Shown: one piece after another, positions 6,233-12,200 of the stretch
Layout of the letters: every line of letters starts with the position of its first letter
How positions within the stretch are numbered: position 1 is the first letter of the stretch
Source of the DNA: AC-69 sp044867345
GTDB lineage: Bacteria > Actinomycetota > UBA4738 > HRBIN12
Length of the DNA stretch: 12,200 bases
Assembly (NCBI GenBank): GCA_044867345.1
Contig: JBIOUU010000006.1
Coordinates: forward strand, 1 to 12,200
Reading direction: 5' to 3'
Position numbers and translations under genes: made by a program
Notes under the pieces: model-generated
What the model saw: the letters and a program-made list of their open reading frames with translations, nothing else
Databases searched by the model: none
Told to the model about the DNA's origin: nothing

Positions 6233-7153
6233 GTGGCACAGGCCCTCGACCCCGACCTTGCCTCGGTCGTGGCCGCGGTTCCCGGCTGGTCCGGCCTCGA
6301 GCCGGAGGTCGTCCCGCTCGGCGGGGGCATCACCAACAGGAACTTCCGTGTCGACGTCGCGGCCCGGTCCTTCGTCGTGCGACTGTCCGGCAAGGACACG
6401 GAGCTCCTCGGCATCGATCGGGCGGCCGAGCACCAGGCAGCGATGGCCGCGGCGAAGGCCGGCGTGGCGCCGGAGGTCGTCGCGTATCTACCCGAGCTTC
6501 GTGCCCTGGTCACGATGTTCGTCGAGGCCGATCCGCTGCCGCCGGAGGACCTCGAGCGGAGGGAGGTCCTCGAGCAGGTGGTGCGATCGGTGAAGTCCAT
6601 CCACGCGATGGGGAGCATCCCGTCCACGTTCGACGCGTTCCGAGTGGTCCGCGAGTACCGAACGGTGGCCGAGGAGCACGGCGTACGGGTGCCCGACGTG
6701 TACGATTCCGCGCTCGCGTTCGCCGACCGGATCGAGCGAGCCTTCGGCCGAGCCCCGATCCCTCTTCGCCCCTGCCACAACGACCTGCTGAACGCCAACT
6801 TCCTGGTGAAGGAGCGGCGAGTCCTGATCGTGGATTACGAGTACGCCGGGATGGGCGACCTGTTCTTCGATCTGGGGAACCTCTCGATCAACAACGGCAT
6901 CAGCGAGGACGCCCAGATGCTGCTCCTCGAGCTGTACTTCGGCCGAGTAACCCCGGCCCACGTGGCTCGCCTGAAGCTCATGCGGGTGATGTCGGACTTC
7001 CGCGAGGCCATGTGGGGCGTGGTGCAGCAAGGCCTGTCTACCCTGGACTTCGACTACGTCGACTATGCCGGGCGGCACCTCGCCAGGTGCCTGGAGAGCG
7101 CCCGCGATGCCGGGTTCGACGGCTGGTTGGAGGACGCGGCGGCCGGGATCTGA
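6233..7153 (+). CDS. Choline kinase-like (LicA-type) phosphotransferase
   Basis: This 306-residue protein belongs to the choline/ethanolamine kinase branch of the protein-kinase-like phosphotransferases, which transfer the ATP gamma phosphate to a small alcohol. LGGGITNRNFRV at 29-40 is the nucleotide loop. FVVRLSGKDTELLGIDRAAE resembles the LicA pattern of lysine/arginine plus GK-TE and ID-R. HNDLLNAN at 182-189 is the catalytic loop with Asp 184, and IVDYEYAGMGDLFFDLGNLS carries the Mg-binding Asp 201 in the choline-kinase signature. The C-terminal part (MRVMSDFREAMWGVVQQGLSTLDFD) is a helical lobe. It has no signal peptide. I start it at GTG 6233, which matches the beginning of family homology; upstream in-frame sequence lies in the divergent promoter. 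It ends 11 bp before the flavoprotein gene, so the two are an operon. The partner suggests a choline-, ethanolamine- or other aminoalcohol-type substrate, but the substrate cannot be read from sequence. Confidence 0.87.
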   Translation: MAQALDPDLASVVAAVPGWSGLEPEVVPLGGGITNRNFRVDVAARSFVVRLSGKDTELLGIDRAAEHQAAMAAAKAGVAPEVVAYLPELRALVTMFVEADPLPPEDLERREVLEQVVRSVKSIHAMGSIPSTFDAFRVVREYRTVAEEHGVRVPDVYDSALAFADRIERAFGRAPIPLRPCHNDLLNANFLVKERRVLIVDYEYAGMGDLFFDLGNLSINNGISEDAQMLLLELYFGRVTPAHVARLKLMRVMSDFREAMWGVVQQGLSTLDFDYVDYAGRHLARCLESARDAGFDGWLEDAAAGI

Positions 7154-7164
7154 CCGATGGGGAT

Positions 7165-9603
7165 GTGAGCGGCGTGGACCAGGCGCGAGCGGTCATCGTC
7201 GGAGGCGGCGTCGCCGGCGCCAGCATCGCGTATCACCTGACGGATCTGGGGTGGACCGACGTCGTGCTGGCGGAACGTTCCGACCTGACTTCGGGCTCCA
7301 CCTTCCACTCAGCCGGACTGGTCGGCCAACTTCGGTCGAGCGTGTCGCTCACCCGGATGATGATGTATTCGGTCGAGCTGTACCGCCGGCTGGAGGCGGA
7401 GACCGGAGTCGACCCGGGATGGCACGAGGTGGGATCGCTCCGCCTGGCCTCGTCGGCGGAGCGGATCGAGGAGCTCCAGCGTCTGGCGGGATGGGGGCGA
7501 ACGTTCGGTCTTCCCCTTGCGATCGTCTCGACCGAGGAGGCCATGGAGCGCTTCCCCCTGTTCGATCCGGAGGGCGTGATGGGGGCGGCGCATCTGCCCA
7601 CCGACGGCTACGTGGACCCGAGCGGCCTGACCATGGCGCTGGCCGAGGGGGCCCGGCGGAGAGGATGCCGGATCCTGACCGGCGCCCGGATCGCCGGCAT
7701 CGACGTCCACGACGGCCGGGTGCGCGGCGTCACGTTCGACGGCCGGGATCCCATCCGCGCGGATGTCGTCGTGGATGCGGGTGGGATCTTCGCCAACCAG
7801 CTCGCGCGGAAGGCCGGCGTGGAAGTGCCGGTCGTGCCCTTCGCCCACCAGTACCTGTTGACGGAGCCCATCGACGGCGTCCATGGGGACCTCCCCACGC
7901 TCCGTGACCCCGACCGCCTCGTGTACTTCCGGGCGGAGGCCGGTGGAGGCCTGGTGGCCGGGGGATACGAGCGCGACCCGGCCCCGTGGGCCTGGGACGA
8001 GGAGGGCCCACCGGCCGGCTTCAACAACGAGCTGCTTCCGGCGGACTGGCCGCGCTTCGAGCCGCTCGCGGAGGGGTGCTTCGGCGTGATCCCCGCGATG
8101 CAGTCCGCCGGCGTCGTGAGGATGATCAACGGGCCGGAGGCATTCACCCCGGACGGCGAGTTCATCCTCGGCGAGTCCGACGTCGGAGGCTTCTTCGTCG
8201 CCGCCGGGTTCTGCGCGCACGGCATCGCGGGGGCCGGTGGCGTGGGCAAGGTGATGGCGCAGTGGATCGCCCGGGGCCGTCCCGAGCTCGACGTGTGGAA
8301 GATGGACCTCCGGCGATTCGGGCGGCACTACCGTAGCCGGACCTACGCGAGGGACCGGGCGTCCGAGGTCTACGCCACCTACTACGACATCCACTACCCG
8401 GGCGAGGAGCGACGGGCGGGACGGCCGCTGAAGATGGCCCCGACCTACGCTCGCCTGGCGGACCTCGGGGCCGAGTTCGGCGAGAAGGCCGGGTGGGAAC
8501 GACCGAACTGGTTCCGGACCAACGAGGACGAGCGGTTCGAGGAGCTGCGCCCCCGGGGATGGGCCGGCCAGCACTGGTCGACCGCCATCCCCGCCGAGCA
8601 CCTGGCAACCAGGGAGCGGGCCGGCCTGTTCGACGAGACGAGCTTCGCCAAGATCGAGGTCTCGGGTCCGGACGCCTGTTCGTTCCTCCAGCGCATCTGC
8701 GCGAACGATGTGGACGTTCCACCCGGCCGGGTCGTGTACACGCAGCTGTTGAACGAGCGCGGTGGGATCGAGTGTGACCTCACGGCGACGCGCCTGGACG
8801 CCGAACGGTATCTGCTGATCACCGGCACGGCCTTCGGCCCCCACGACCTGGCGTGGATCCGGGGCGAGGCAAGGCCGGAGGATGACGTGGACGTTCGGGA
8901 CGTCACGTCGAGCCTGGCCTGCCTGGCCCTGTGGGGGCCGAGGGCGCGGGACATCCTCATCTCCTCGACGCCGGCGGACCTCTCCAATCGGGCGTTCCCG
9001 TACATGACCCAGCGGGACGTCGTGGTCGGCGACGTCCCGTGCCTCGCCCTTCGCGTGACGTACGTCGGCGAGCTGGGTTGGGAGCTCTACCCGCCGATGG
9101 AGTTCGCCCTCAGGCTGTGGGACGTCCTGGTCGAGGCGGGGCGGCCGTTCGACCTCGTCCCGGCGGGGTACCGGGCCATCGACTCCCTCCGGCTGGAGAA
9201 GGGCTACCGGGCCTGGGGCGCGGACATCACGTCGGAGGAGACCCCGCTGGAGGCGGGCCTCCAGTTCGCCGTGAAGATGGACAGGGGCGAGTTCACCGGC
9301 CGGGAGGCGCTGCGGCGGGATTCCAACGGCCCCGGTAAGCGCCTCTCCTGCCTCGTGCTGGCCGATCCCCGGTCCGTCGCCCTTGGCAACGAGCCCGTGT
9401 TCGCCGATGGGGAGGTCGTCGGCCGTGTGACGTCCGGCGGCGTGGGATACACCGTCGGCAAGAGCATCGCCTTCGCCTACCTGCCGGCCGACCTGGCATC
9501 GGCCGGCACCTCGCTCGCGGTCGAGGTGTTCGGAGCGCGCATGGACGCCGAGGTCGCCTCGGACCCCCTCTACGATCCCACGGGCGAGCGCATCCGCTCC
9601 TAA
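7165..9603 (+). CDS. Sarcosine/dimethylglycine dehydrogenase-like FAD oxidoreductase fused to GcvT domain
   Basis: The product is 812 residues, the usual size of the DMGDH/SARDH family, which oxidise N-methyl groups of glycine derivatives and pass the one-carbon unit to tetrahydrofolate. Residues 9-24 (AVIVGGGVAGASIAYH) are the FAD-binding Rossmann motif. His 48 in TSGSTFHSAGLVGQLRSS aligns with the histidine that carries covalent FAD in mammalian dimethylglycine dehydrogenase. The oxidase domain runs to about 375, a central FAD-oxidoreductase linker domain to about 455, then GcvT-like folate domains: AGLFDETSFAKIEVSGP, LLNERGGIECDLTATRL near 530, AGYRAIDSLRLEKGYRAWG near 670, and a C-terminal barrel ending DPLYDPTGERIRS. 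No signal peptide. The substrate could be dimethylglycine, sarcosine or a related N-methyl amine. GTG 7165 gives an 11-bp gap after the kinase gene; GTG 7174 is equally possible and better spaced from GGGGA at 7159-7163. Co-transcription with the choline-kinase-like gene suggests a choline/betaine-related pathway. Confidence 0.9.
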   Translation: MSGVDQARAVIVGGGVAGASIAYHLTDLGWTDVVLAERSDLTSGSTFHSAGLVGQLRSSVSLTRMMMYSVELYRRLEAETGVDPGWHEVGSLRLASSAERIEELQRLAGWGRTFGLPLAIVSTEEAMERFPLFDPEGVMGAAHLPTDGYVDPSGLTMALAEGARRRGCRILTGARIAGIDVHDGRVRGVTFDGRDPIRADVVVDAGGIFANQLARKAGVEVPVVPFAHQYLLTEPIDGVHGDLPTLRDPDRLVYFRAEAGGGLVAGGYERDPAPWAWDEEGPPAGFNNELLPADWPRFEPLAEGCFGVIPAMQSAGVVRMINGPEAFTPDGEFILGESDVGGFFVAAGFCAHGIAGAGGVGKVMAQWIARGRPELDVWKMDLRRFGRHYRSRTYARDRASEVYATYYDIHYPGEERRAGRPLKMAPTYARLADLGAEFGEKAGWERPNWFRTNEDERFEELRPRGWAGQHWSTAIPAEHLATRERAGLFDETSFAKIEVSGPDACSFLQRICANDVDVPPGRVVYTQLLNERGGIECDLTATRLDAERYLLITGTAFGPHDLAWIRGEARPEDDVDVRDVTSSLACLALWGPRARDILISSTPADLSNRAFPYMTQRDVVVGDVPCLALRVTYVGELGWELYPPMEFALRLWDVLVEAGRPFDLVPAGYRAIDSLRLEKGYRAWGADITSEETPLEAGLQFAVKMDRGEFTGREALRRDSNGPGKRLSCLVLADPRSVALGNEPVFADGEVVGRVTSGGVGYTVGKSIAFAYLPADLASAGTSLAVEVFGARMDAEVASDPLYDPTGERIRS

Positions 9604-9788
9604 GGACGTGTCTCCTCATTCGACGGCCCACGTGAGTGCGGGGCCTCGCTGTTCAGGGGATGCCATCGAATGATTCGGAAACCGTGCTTGATGGCTGACC
9701 GGAGGGACGAGTCGAAACGGATGCCAGATCTCGTCTCAGCGCCTCACGGTGCCGTCTGTGCAGGCCAGGCCTGCGATCGCCGGACCAC
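9604..9788. other. Non-coding gap between flavoprotein gene and gene debris
   Basis: The two flanking genes converge here. I see no coding region with family similarity on either strand. GGCCC (9625-9629) and GGGCC (9641-9645) could form a weak stem 21 bp after the flavoprotein stop, but without a T tract it is not a convincing terminator. From about 9650 to 9750 nothing is recognisable. An inverted repeat at 9760-9774 lies just beyond the broken VOC gene. This gap marks the boundary between the well-ordered left part and the debris on the right. Confidence 0.5.
9760..9774. repeat. Short inverted repeat near VOC pseudogene end
   Basis: GCAGGCC and GGCCTGC flank a single central A, a perfect 7-bp inverted repeat with no room for a normal RNA loop. 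It is 15 bp beyond the stop of the broken VOC gene. Repeats this short are expected by chance in GC-rich DNA. It is listed because other palindromes also sit at borders in this region. Confidence 0.6.
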
Positions 9789-10197
9789 TCAGCGCAGCTC
9801 CTGGATGCGGATCAGGTTGCCCGCGGGATCGCGGAAGGCGCAGTCGCGAACCCCGTACGGCTGCTCGGTCGGCTCCTGGACGACCTCGACGTCGCTGGCC
9901 TGCAGCCGCTCGAAGGTGCCGTCGAGGTCGGCGGTGGCCAGGTTGATGGAGGCGTAGGTACCCTTGGCCATCATCTCGGCGATGGTGCGGCGCTCGTCGT
10001 CGGTGACGCCGGGGGCTGCGGCGGCGGGTACAGGACGATGGACGTGCCGGCCTGGTCGGCGGGGCCGACCGTGATCCAGCGCATCCCGCCGTATTCGACC
10101 TCGTTGCGGACCTCGAAGCCGAGGGCGTCGCATAGAAGGCCAGGGATGCGTCCGGGTCGTCGTGCGGGAGGAACGTCGAGTGAATGGTGATGTCCAT
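9789..10197 (-). pseudogene. VOC (glyoxalase-fold) protein, two frameshifts
   Basis: With two single-base losses repaired, this reads as a complete VOC-superfamily protein of about 136 residues. The segments lie in three frames. Frame one gives MDITIHSTFLPHDDPDASLAFY. A base is missing near 10131, after which RDALGFEVRNEVEYGGMRW and GPADQAGTSIVLY follow. A second base is missing near 10018-10026, and the rest runs PGVTDDERRTIAEMMAKGTY, FERLQASDVEVVQEPTEQPYG and FRDPAGNLIRIQELR to the TGA. The two beta-alpha-beta-beta-beta halves, the N-terminal His and the C-terminal NLIRIQE Glu of a VOC metal site are all still visible. The family is broad (glyoxalases, bleomycin-binding and dioxygenase-like proteins), so the substrate is unknown. 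The ATG lies 4 bp after the restored stop of the AraC gene, the usual AraC-VOC pair arrangement. Either a recent pseudogene or a base-calling error; protein similarity is otherwise undamaged. Confidence 0.85.
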
Positions 10198-10201
10198 GGC
10201 G

Positions 10202-10656
10202 TCACACTAGCTGCGACTCGGTGACCGGCGCTTCTCGATTCCTGATCGGTCTGGTCACCTGTTTCGCCACGCACGGGGGCATCCCCGCCGTCGGCCCGCC
10301 GCGTGGCGCCGGTAGGTGCTGGGCGGCATACCGACCAGTTCGGTGAAGCCACTGCTGAAGGTGCCCGGCGACGAGCAGCCGACCGCGAAACAGACCTCCG
10401 TGACGCTGAGGTCGCCGCGACGCAGCAGCGCCATCGCGCGCTCGATGCGCCGCGTCATCAGGTAGCTGTACGGCGACTCGCCGTAGGCGAGCCGGAACTG
10501 GCGGCTGAGGTGCCCGGCCGACATATGCGCGCCGCGGGCGAGCGCCTCGACGTCCAGCGGCTGCGCGTACTCCCGGTCGATCGGGTCGCGGACACGGCGC
10601 AGCCGCGCGAGGTCGAGCAGGTGCTGCTCCTCGGGCGTCGAGCGGTTGCGTCGCAT
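10202..10656 (-). pseudogene. AraC-family regulator, frameshifted near C-terminus
   Basis: From ATG 10656 (MRRNRSTPEEQHLLDLARL) this encodes a short stand-alone AraC-type DNA-binding domain. Helix-turn-helix one spans DVEALARGAHMSAGHLSRQF; helix-turn-helix two spans SVTEVCFAVGCSSPGTFSSGFTELVGMPPSTYRR. As written the frame runs on to a stop at 10255 with a nonsense tail after about residue 121. Adding one base near 10294-10298 restores TAGMPPCVAKQVTRPIRNRE and a stop at 10202, giving about 151 residues and only 4 bp before the VOC start. The shift falls after both HTH motifs, so DNA binding could survive even if it is real. Family members of this size usually sit directly before a VOC gene and are presumed to control it. 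Domain identity is certain; regulatory target is inferred from position only. Confidence 0.85.
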
Positions 10657-10708
10657 GCCCGCATTTTCCGAACCGACTCCCGGCTCGTCCACTCCCGCGC
10701 CTGTGCCG

Positions 10709-10900
10709 TCGCGCCGCGGATCTCCATCGTGCCGGTGGGTGCCCGCGCCGTCTCCTTGAGGGCGGCCCGGTCGTCGAGATGGCGGCCGGTGAGGGTGCCG
10801 CTGGCCCGCAGGCCCCTCGACGGTGCCCTCGAAGCAGACGGTGCCGCCCGCCGTACCGGCGCCGGGCCGAGGTCGACGACGTGGTCGGCGATCGCGATCC
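10709..10900 (-). pseudogene. Internal fragment of UvrA-like ABC ATPase
   Basis: About 64 codons match the end of the first ATPase half of UvrA-like (drug-resistance type) ABC proteins. Readable pieces across frames are RIAIADHVVDLG, then GAGTAGGTVCFEGTVEG, then ASGTLTGRHLDDRAALKETA and PTGTMEIRGAT. One base is missing near 10866 and one is extra near 10812 relative to the family. The piece lacks both a start and any Walker motif, and it stops just before the point where the second ATPase half would begin. The N-terminus of the same kind of protein lies at 11833-12200 in the same orientation, but with unrelated genes between. It cannot make a working ATPase. Confidence 0.75.
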
Positions 10901-10904
10901 GTCT

Positions 10905-10930
10905 GGAGAAGCCGCCGCGGCGGCTTCTCC
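10905..10930. repeat. Perfect 26-bp palindrome at a gene-fragment joint
   Basis: GGAGAAGCCGCCG is followed directly by its exact reverse complement CGGCGGCTTCTCC with no loop. It lies exactly between the AraC scrap (10937-11028) and the UvrA-like internal fragment (10709-10900) and belongs to neither protein family. A loopless palindrome is a poor transcription terminator; it could be a protein-binding site, a rearrangement scar or an artefact. Confidence 0.9.
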
Positions 10931-10936
10931 GAAACT

Positions 10937-11028
10937 GCTCGATCGCAACATCGAGCGCTCCACCGGCCGCCGCTGCAGGTAACGGTGCGGCGTCTCCCCG
11001 AAGAGACGCGGAAGCTGCGGATGAAGCT
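10937..11028 (-). pseudogene. Scrap of a second AraC-family HTH domain
   Basis: About 31 codons match the link between the two helix-turn-helix motifs of a different AraC-family protein: SFIRSFR, then, after one missing base near 11008, LFGETPHRYLQRRPVERSML and RSS. It lacks a start, the first recognition helix and the whole second HTH. Its first codon overlaps the TGA of the DUF1801 gene, and it ends 6 bp before the 26-bp palindrome. It is not part of the AraC gene at 10202-10656, which carries its own equivalent segment (RQFRLAYGESPYSYLMTRRI). Confidence 0.7.
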
Positions 11029-11525
11029 CAGCTCACCGCCTTCTTCACGAGCGCACCGATCCTTGCCTCTTCGGCGGCGGTCAACTCCTTCAGCGCGAAG
11101 GCGACCGGCCACATGGCGCCTTCGTCGAGGTTCGCCTCATCGCTGAAGCCGAACGTCGCGTACCTCGTGTTGAACTTCTGCGCACTTTGGAAGAAGCAGA
11201 CGACCTTGCCGTCCTTGGCATACGCGGGCATCCCGTACCAGGTTTTCGGTGAGAGGGCTGGCGCGCTGGCTTTGATGATCGCATGGAGCCGCTTGGCCAT
11301 GGCGCGATCTGGTTTCGGCATGTCGGCGATCTTCGCGAGTACGGCGCTTTCGCCGTCCGCCTTGTCCGCGCGCGGGCCGCGGCGCGCGGCCGCCTTCAGC
11401 TCTTGGGCGCGCTCCTTCATCGCAGCTCGTTCCTCGTCCGTGAATCCCTTGGACATCTTGCCGATCGCCGTGGTGCTCTTGGCGGACTTCTGCGTGGCCT
11501 TCTTTCCAGGTTTCCTCTCAGCCAT
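11028..11525 (-). CDS. DUF1801 (YdhG-like) family protein
   Basis: This intact 165-residue gene is the only complete one in the right-hand region. The N-terminal 25-30 residues are Lys-rich and low in complexity (RKPGKKATQKSAKSTT), then a charged helix (FTDEERAAMKERAQELKAA) leads to the DUF1801 domain: AMAKRLHAIIKASAPALSP, the TWYGMPAYAKDGKVVCFFQS core, FNTRYATFGFSDEANLDEG and a C-terminal helix AAEEARIGALVKKAVS. The family is small and cytoplasmic, related in fold to YdhG/Fra-like proteins; its biochemical role is not established, so none is claimed. ATG 11525 is preceded by GGAGGT 11-12 nt upstream. It does not share frameshifts with its neighbours. Both sides are gene fragments, so it may have its own promoter in 11526-11661, though I see no clear boxes. 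Confidence 0.88.
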   Translation of the reverse strand: MAERKPGKKATQKSAKSTTAIGKMSKGFTDEERAAMKERAQELKAAARRGPRADKADGESAVLAKIADMPKPDRAMAKRLHAIIKASAPALSPKTWYGMPAYAKDGKVVCFFQSAQKFNTRYATFGFSDEANLDEGAMWPVAFALKELTAAEEARIGALVKKAVS

Positions 11526-11566
11526 AGTGTCTTCTGACCTCCTGCGCGCCTACGGCGCTGAGCCGT

Positions 11567-11591
11567 GGCCCCGACGTCATGGATCGGGGCC
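11567..11591. repeat. Inverted repeat between VOC fragment and DUF1801 gene
   Basis: GGCCCCGA (11567-11574) and TCGGGGCC (11584-11591) form a perfect 8-bp stem around a 9-nt loop. There is no T tract on either strand. It lies about 70 bp after the VOC fragment stop and could be a weak or Rho-assisted terminator for it. A smaller GCGCC-TAC-GGCGC hairpin (11545-11557) lies next to it. The rest of 11526-11661 holds only the DUF1801 ribosome site. Confidence 0.6.
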
Positions 11592-11661
11592 CCGCCTCGA
11601 CCTTAGTGGGTCGCCGTGCGCGATCTCTGTGATCGCCACGGGGTTCTGCTCGCCGGATCGG

Positions 11662-11812
11662 TCAGGCCGTCGCCTCCTGGGTGACCTTCCCCGGCTGAAG
11701 GATCCGGATGGCGTTGCCGAAGGGTCGCGGGCGCCCATGTCGGTGCCGTAGAAAGGCTCGGTGGGCTCCTGGGTGAAGTCGGTGACGGCACGCGCCTTGA
11801 GGGTCTCGCACA
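11662..11812 (-). pseudogene. C-terminal fragment of a second VOC protein
   Basis: About 50 codons match the last third of a VOC protein of a different subtype from the one at 9789-10197: LCETLKARAVTDFTQEPTEP, FYGTDMGARDP, then, after one missing base near 11722, FGNAIRILQPGKVTQEATA and TGA. The QEPTE-FYGT-RDPFGN-IRI pattern is characteristic. The N-terminal two-thirds is missing, replaced abruptly by the UvrA-like N-terminus. It has no start and cannot fold as a VOC domain. Confidence 0.78.
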
Positions 11813-11825
11813 GACCCGGGTCTGT
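11810..11825. repeat. Perfect 16-bp palindrome at VOC/UvrA-like joint
   Basis: ACAGACCC is followed by its exact reverse complement GGGTCTGT. It lies where the VOC fragment stops matching its family and just before the UvrA-like sequence begins. A palindrome of this size could occur by chance in a 12-kb GC-rich window, so the position is more notable than the sequence. Confidence 0.85.
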
Positions 11826-11832
11826 CTCACGC

Positions 11833-12200
<368 letters not shown>

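Noticed and set aside
6233..7153. Aminoglycoside phosphotransferase (resistance gene)
   Set aside because: The DYEYAGMGDLFFDLGN segment and the GK-TE-ID-R pattern match choline kinase/LicA-type proteins, and its operon partner is metabolic.
7012..7164. Extension of the flavoprotein upstream to 7012
   Set aside because: That stretch is the other frame of the kinase gene's 3' end. The family begins only a few residues before the FAD-binding motif.
10255..11112. A single 285-residue protein including the AraC domain
   Set aside because: Its N-terminal half is frame-shifted AraC scrap and UvrA-like sequence. The real AraC protein starts at ATG 10656.

Overview
The window reads as a chromosomal segment of a high-GC bacterium, most likely an Actinomycetota member. 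The reasons are GTG starts, TAnnnT-type -10 boxes, an apparently leaderless attenuator leader peptide and the types of gene families present. No rRNA, tRNA or marker fixes the genus, so the placement is an inference. About 9.6 kb on the left is compact and intact. The right 2.6 kb is made of broken genes.

Positions 1-5416 (minus strand) hold a branched-chain amino acid operon. Its order is: promoter, short leader peptide with a Leu-Val-Leu-Ile run, terminator hairpin, an unrecognised 105-aa protein, ilvB, ilvN, ilvC, leuA (cut by the window edge). Genes overlap by 4 bp (unknown/ilvB and ilvB/ilvN) or 8 bp (ilvC/leuA). IlvBN makes acetolactate or acetohydroxybutyrate, IlvC isomerises and reduces it, and LeuA takes 2-ketoisovalerate on toward leucine. 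The leader and terminator look like a ribosome-mediated attenuator that would lower operon expression when branched-chain amino acids are plentiful.

Positions 5413-6177 (minus) encode a secreted, membrane-anchored protein: export signal, a beta-type (IPT/TIG-like) domain, a Thr/Pro/Ala linker, a membrane helix and a cytoplasmic tail. Its stop codon lies inside the -35 box of the ilv promoter. Positions 6233-9603 (plus) form a two-gene unit: a LicA/choline-kinase-like phosphotransferase, then a large sarcosine/dimethylglycine dehydrogenase-like flavoprotein fused to a GcvT-type folate domain. Together they suggest metabolism of choline-derived N-methyl compounds coupled to one-carbon units.

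Positions 9604-12200 are different. Minus-strand pieces of common actinobacterial accessory genes lie head to tail: a UvrA-like ABC ATPase N-terminus, the C-terminus of a VOC (glyoxalase-fold) protein, an intact DUF1801 protein, an AraC HTH scrap, an internal UvrA-like piece, a frameshifted AraC regulator and a twice-frameshifted VOC gene. Perfect palindromes of 26 bp and 16 bp lie at two of the joints. This is either a real gene graveyard or an assembly or sequencing artefact. Read mapping would decide.
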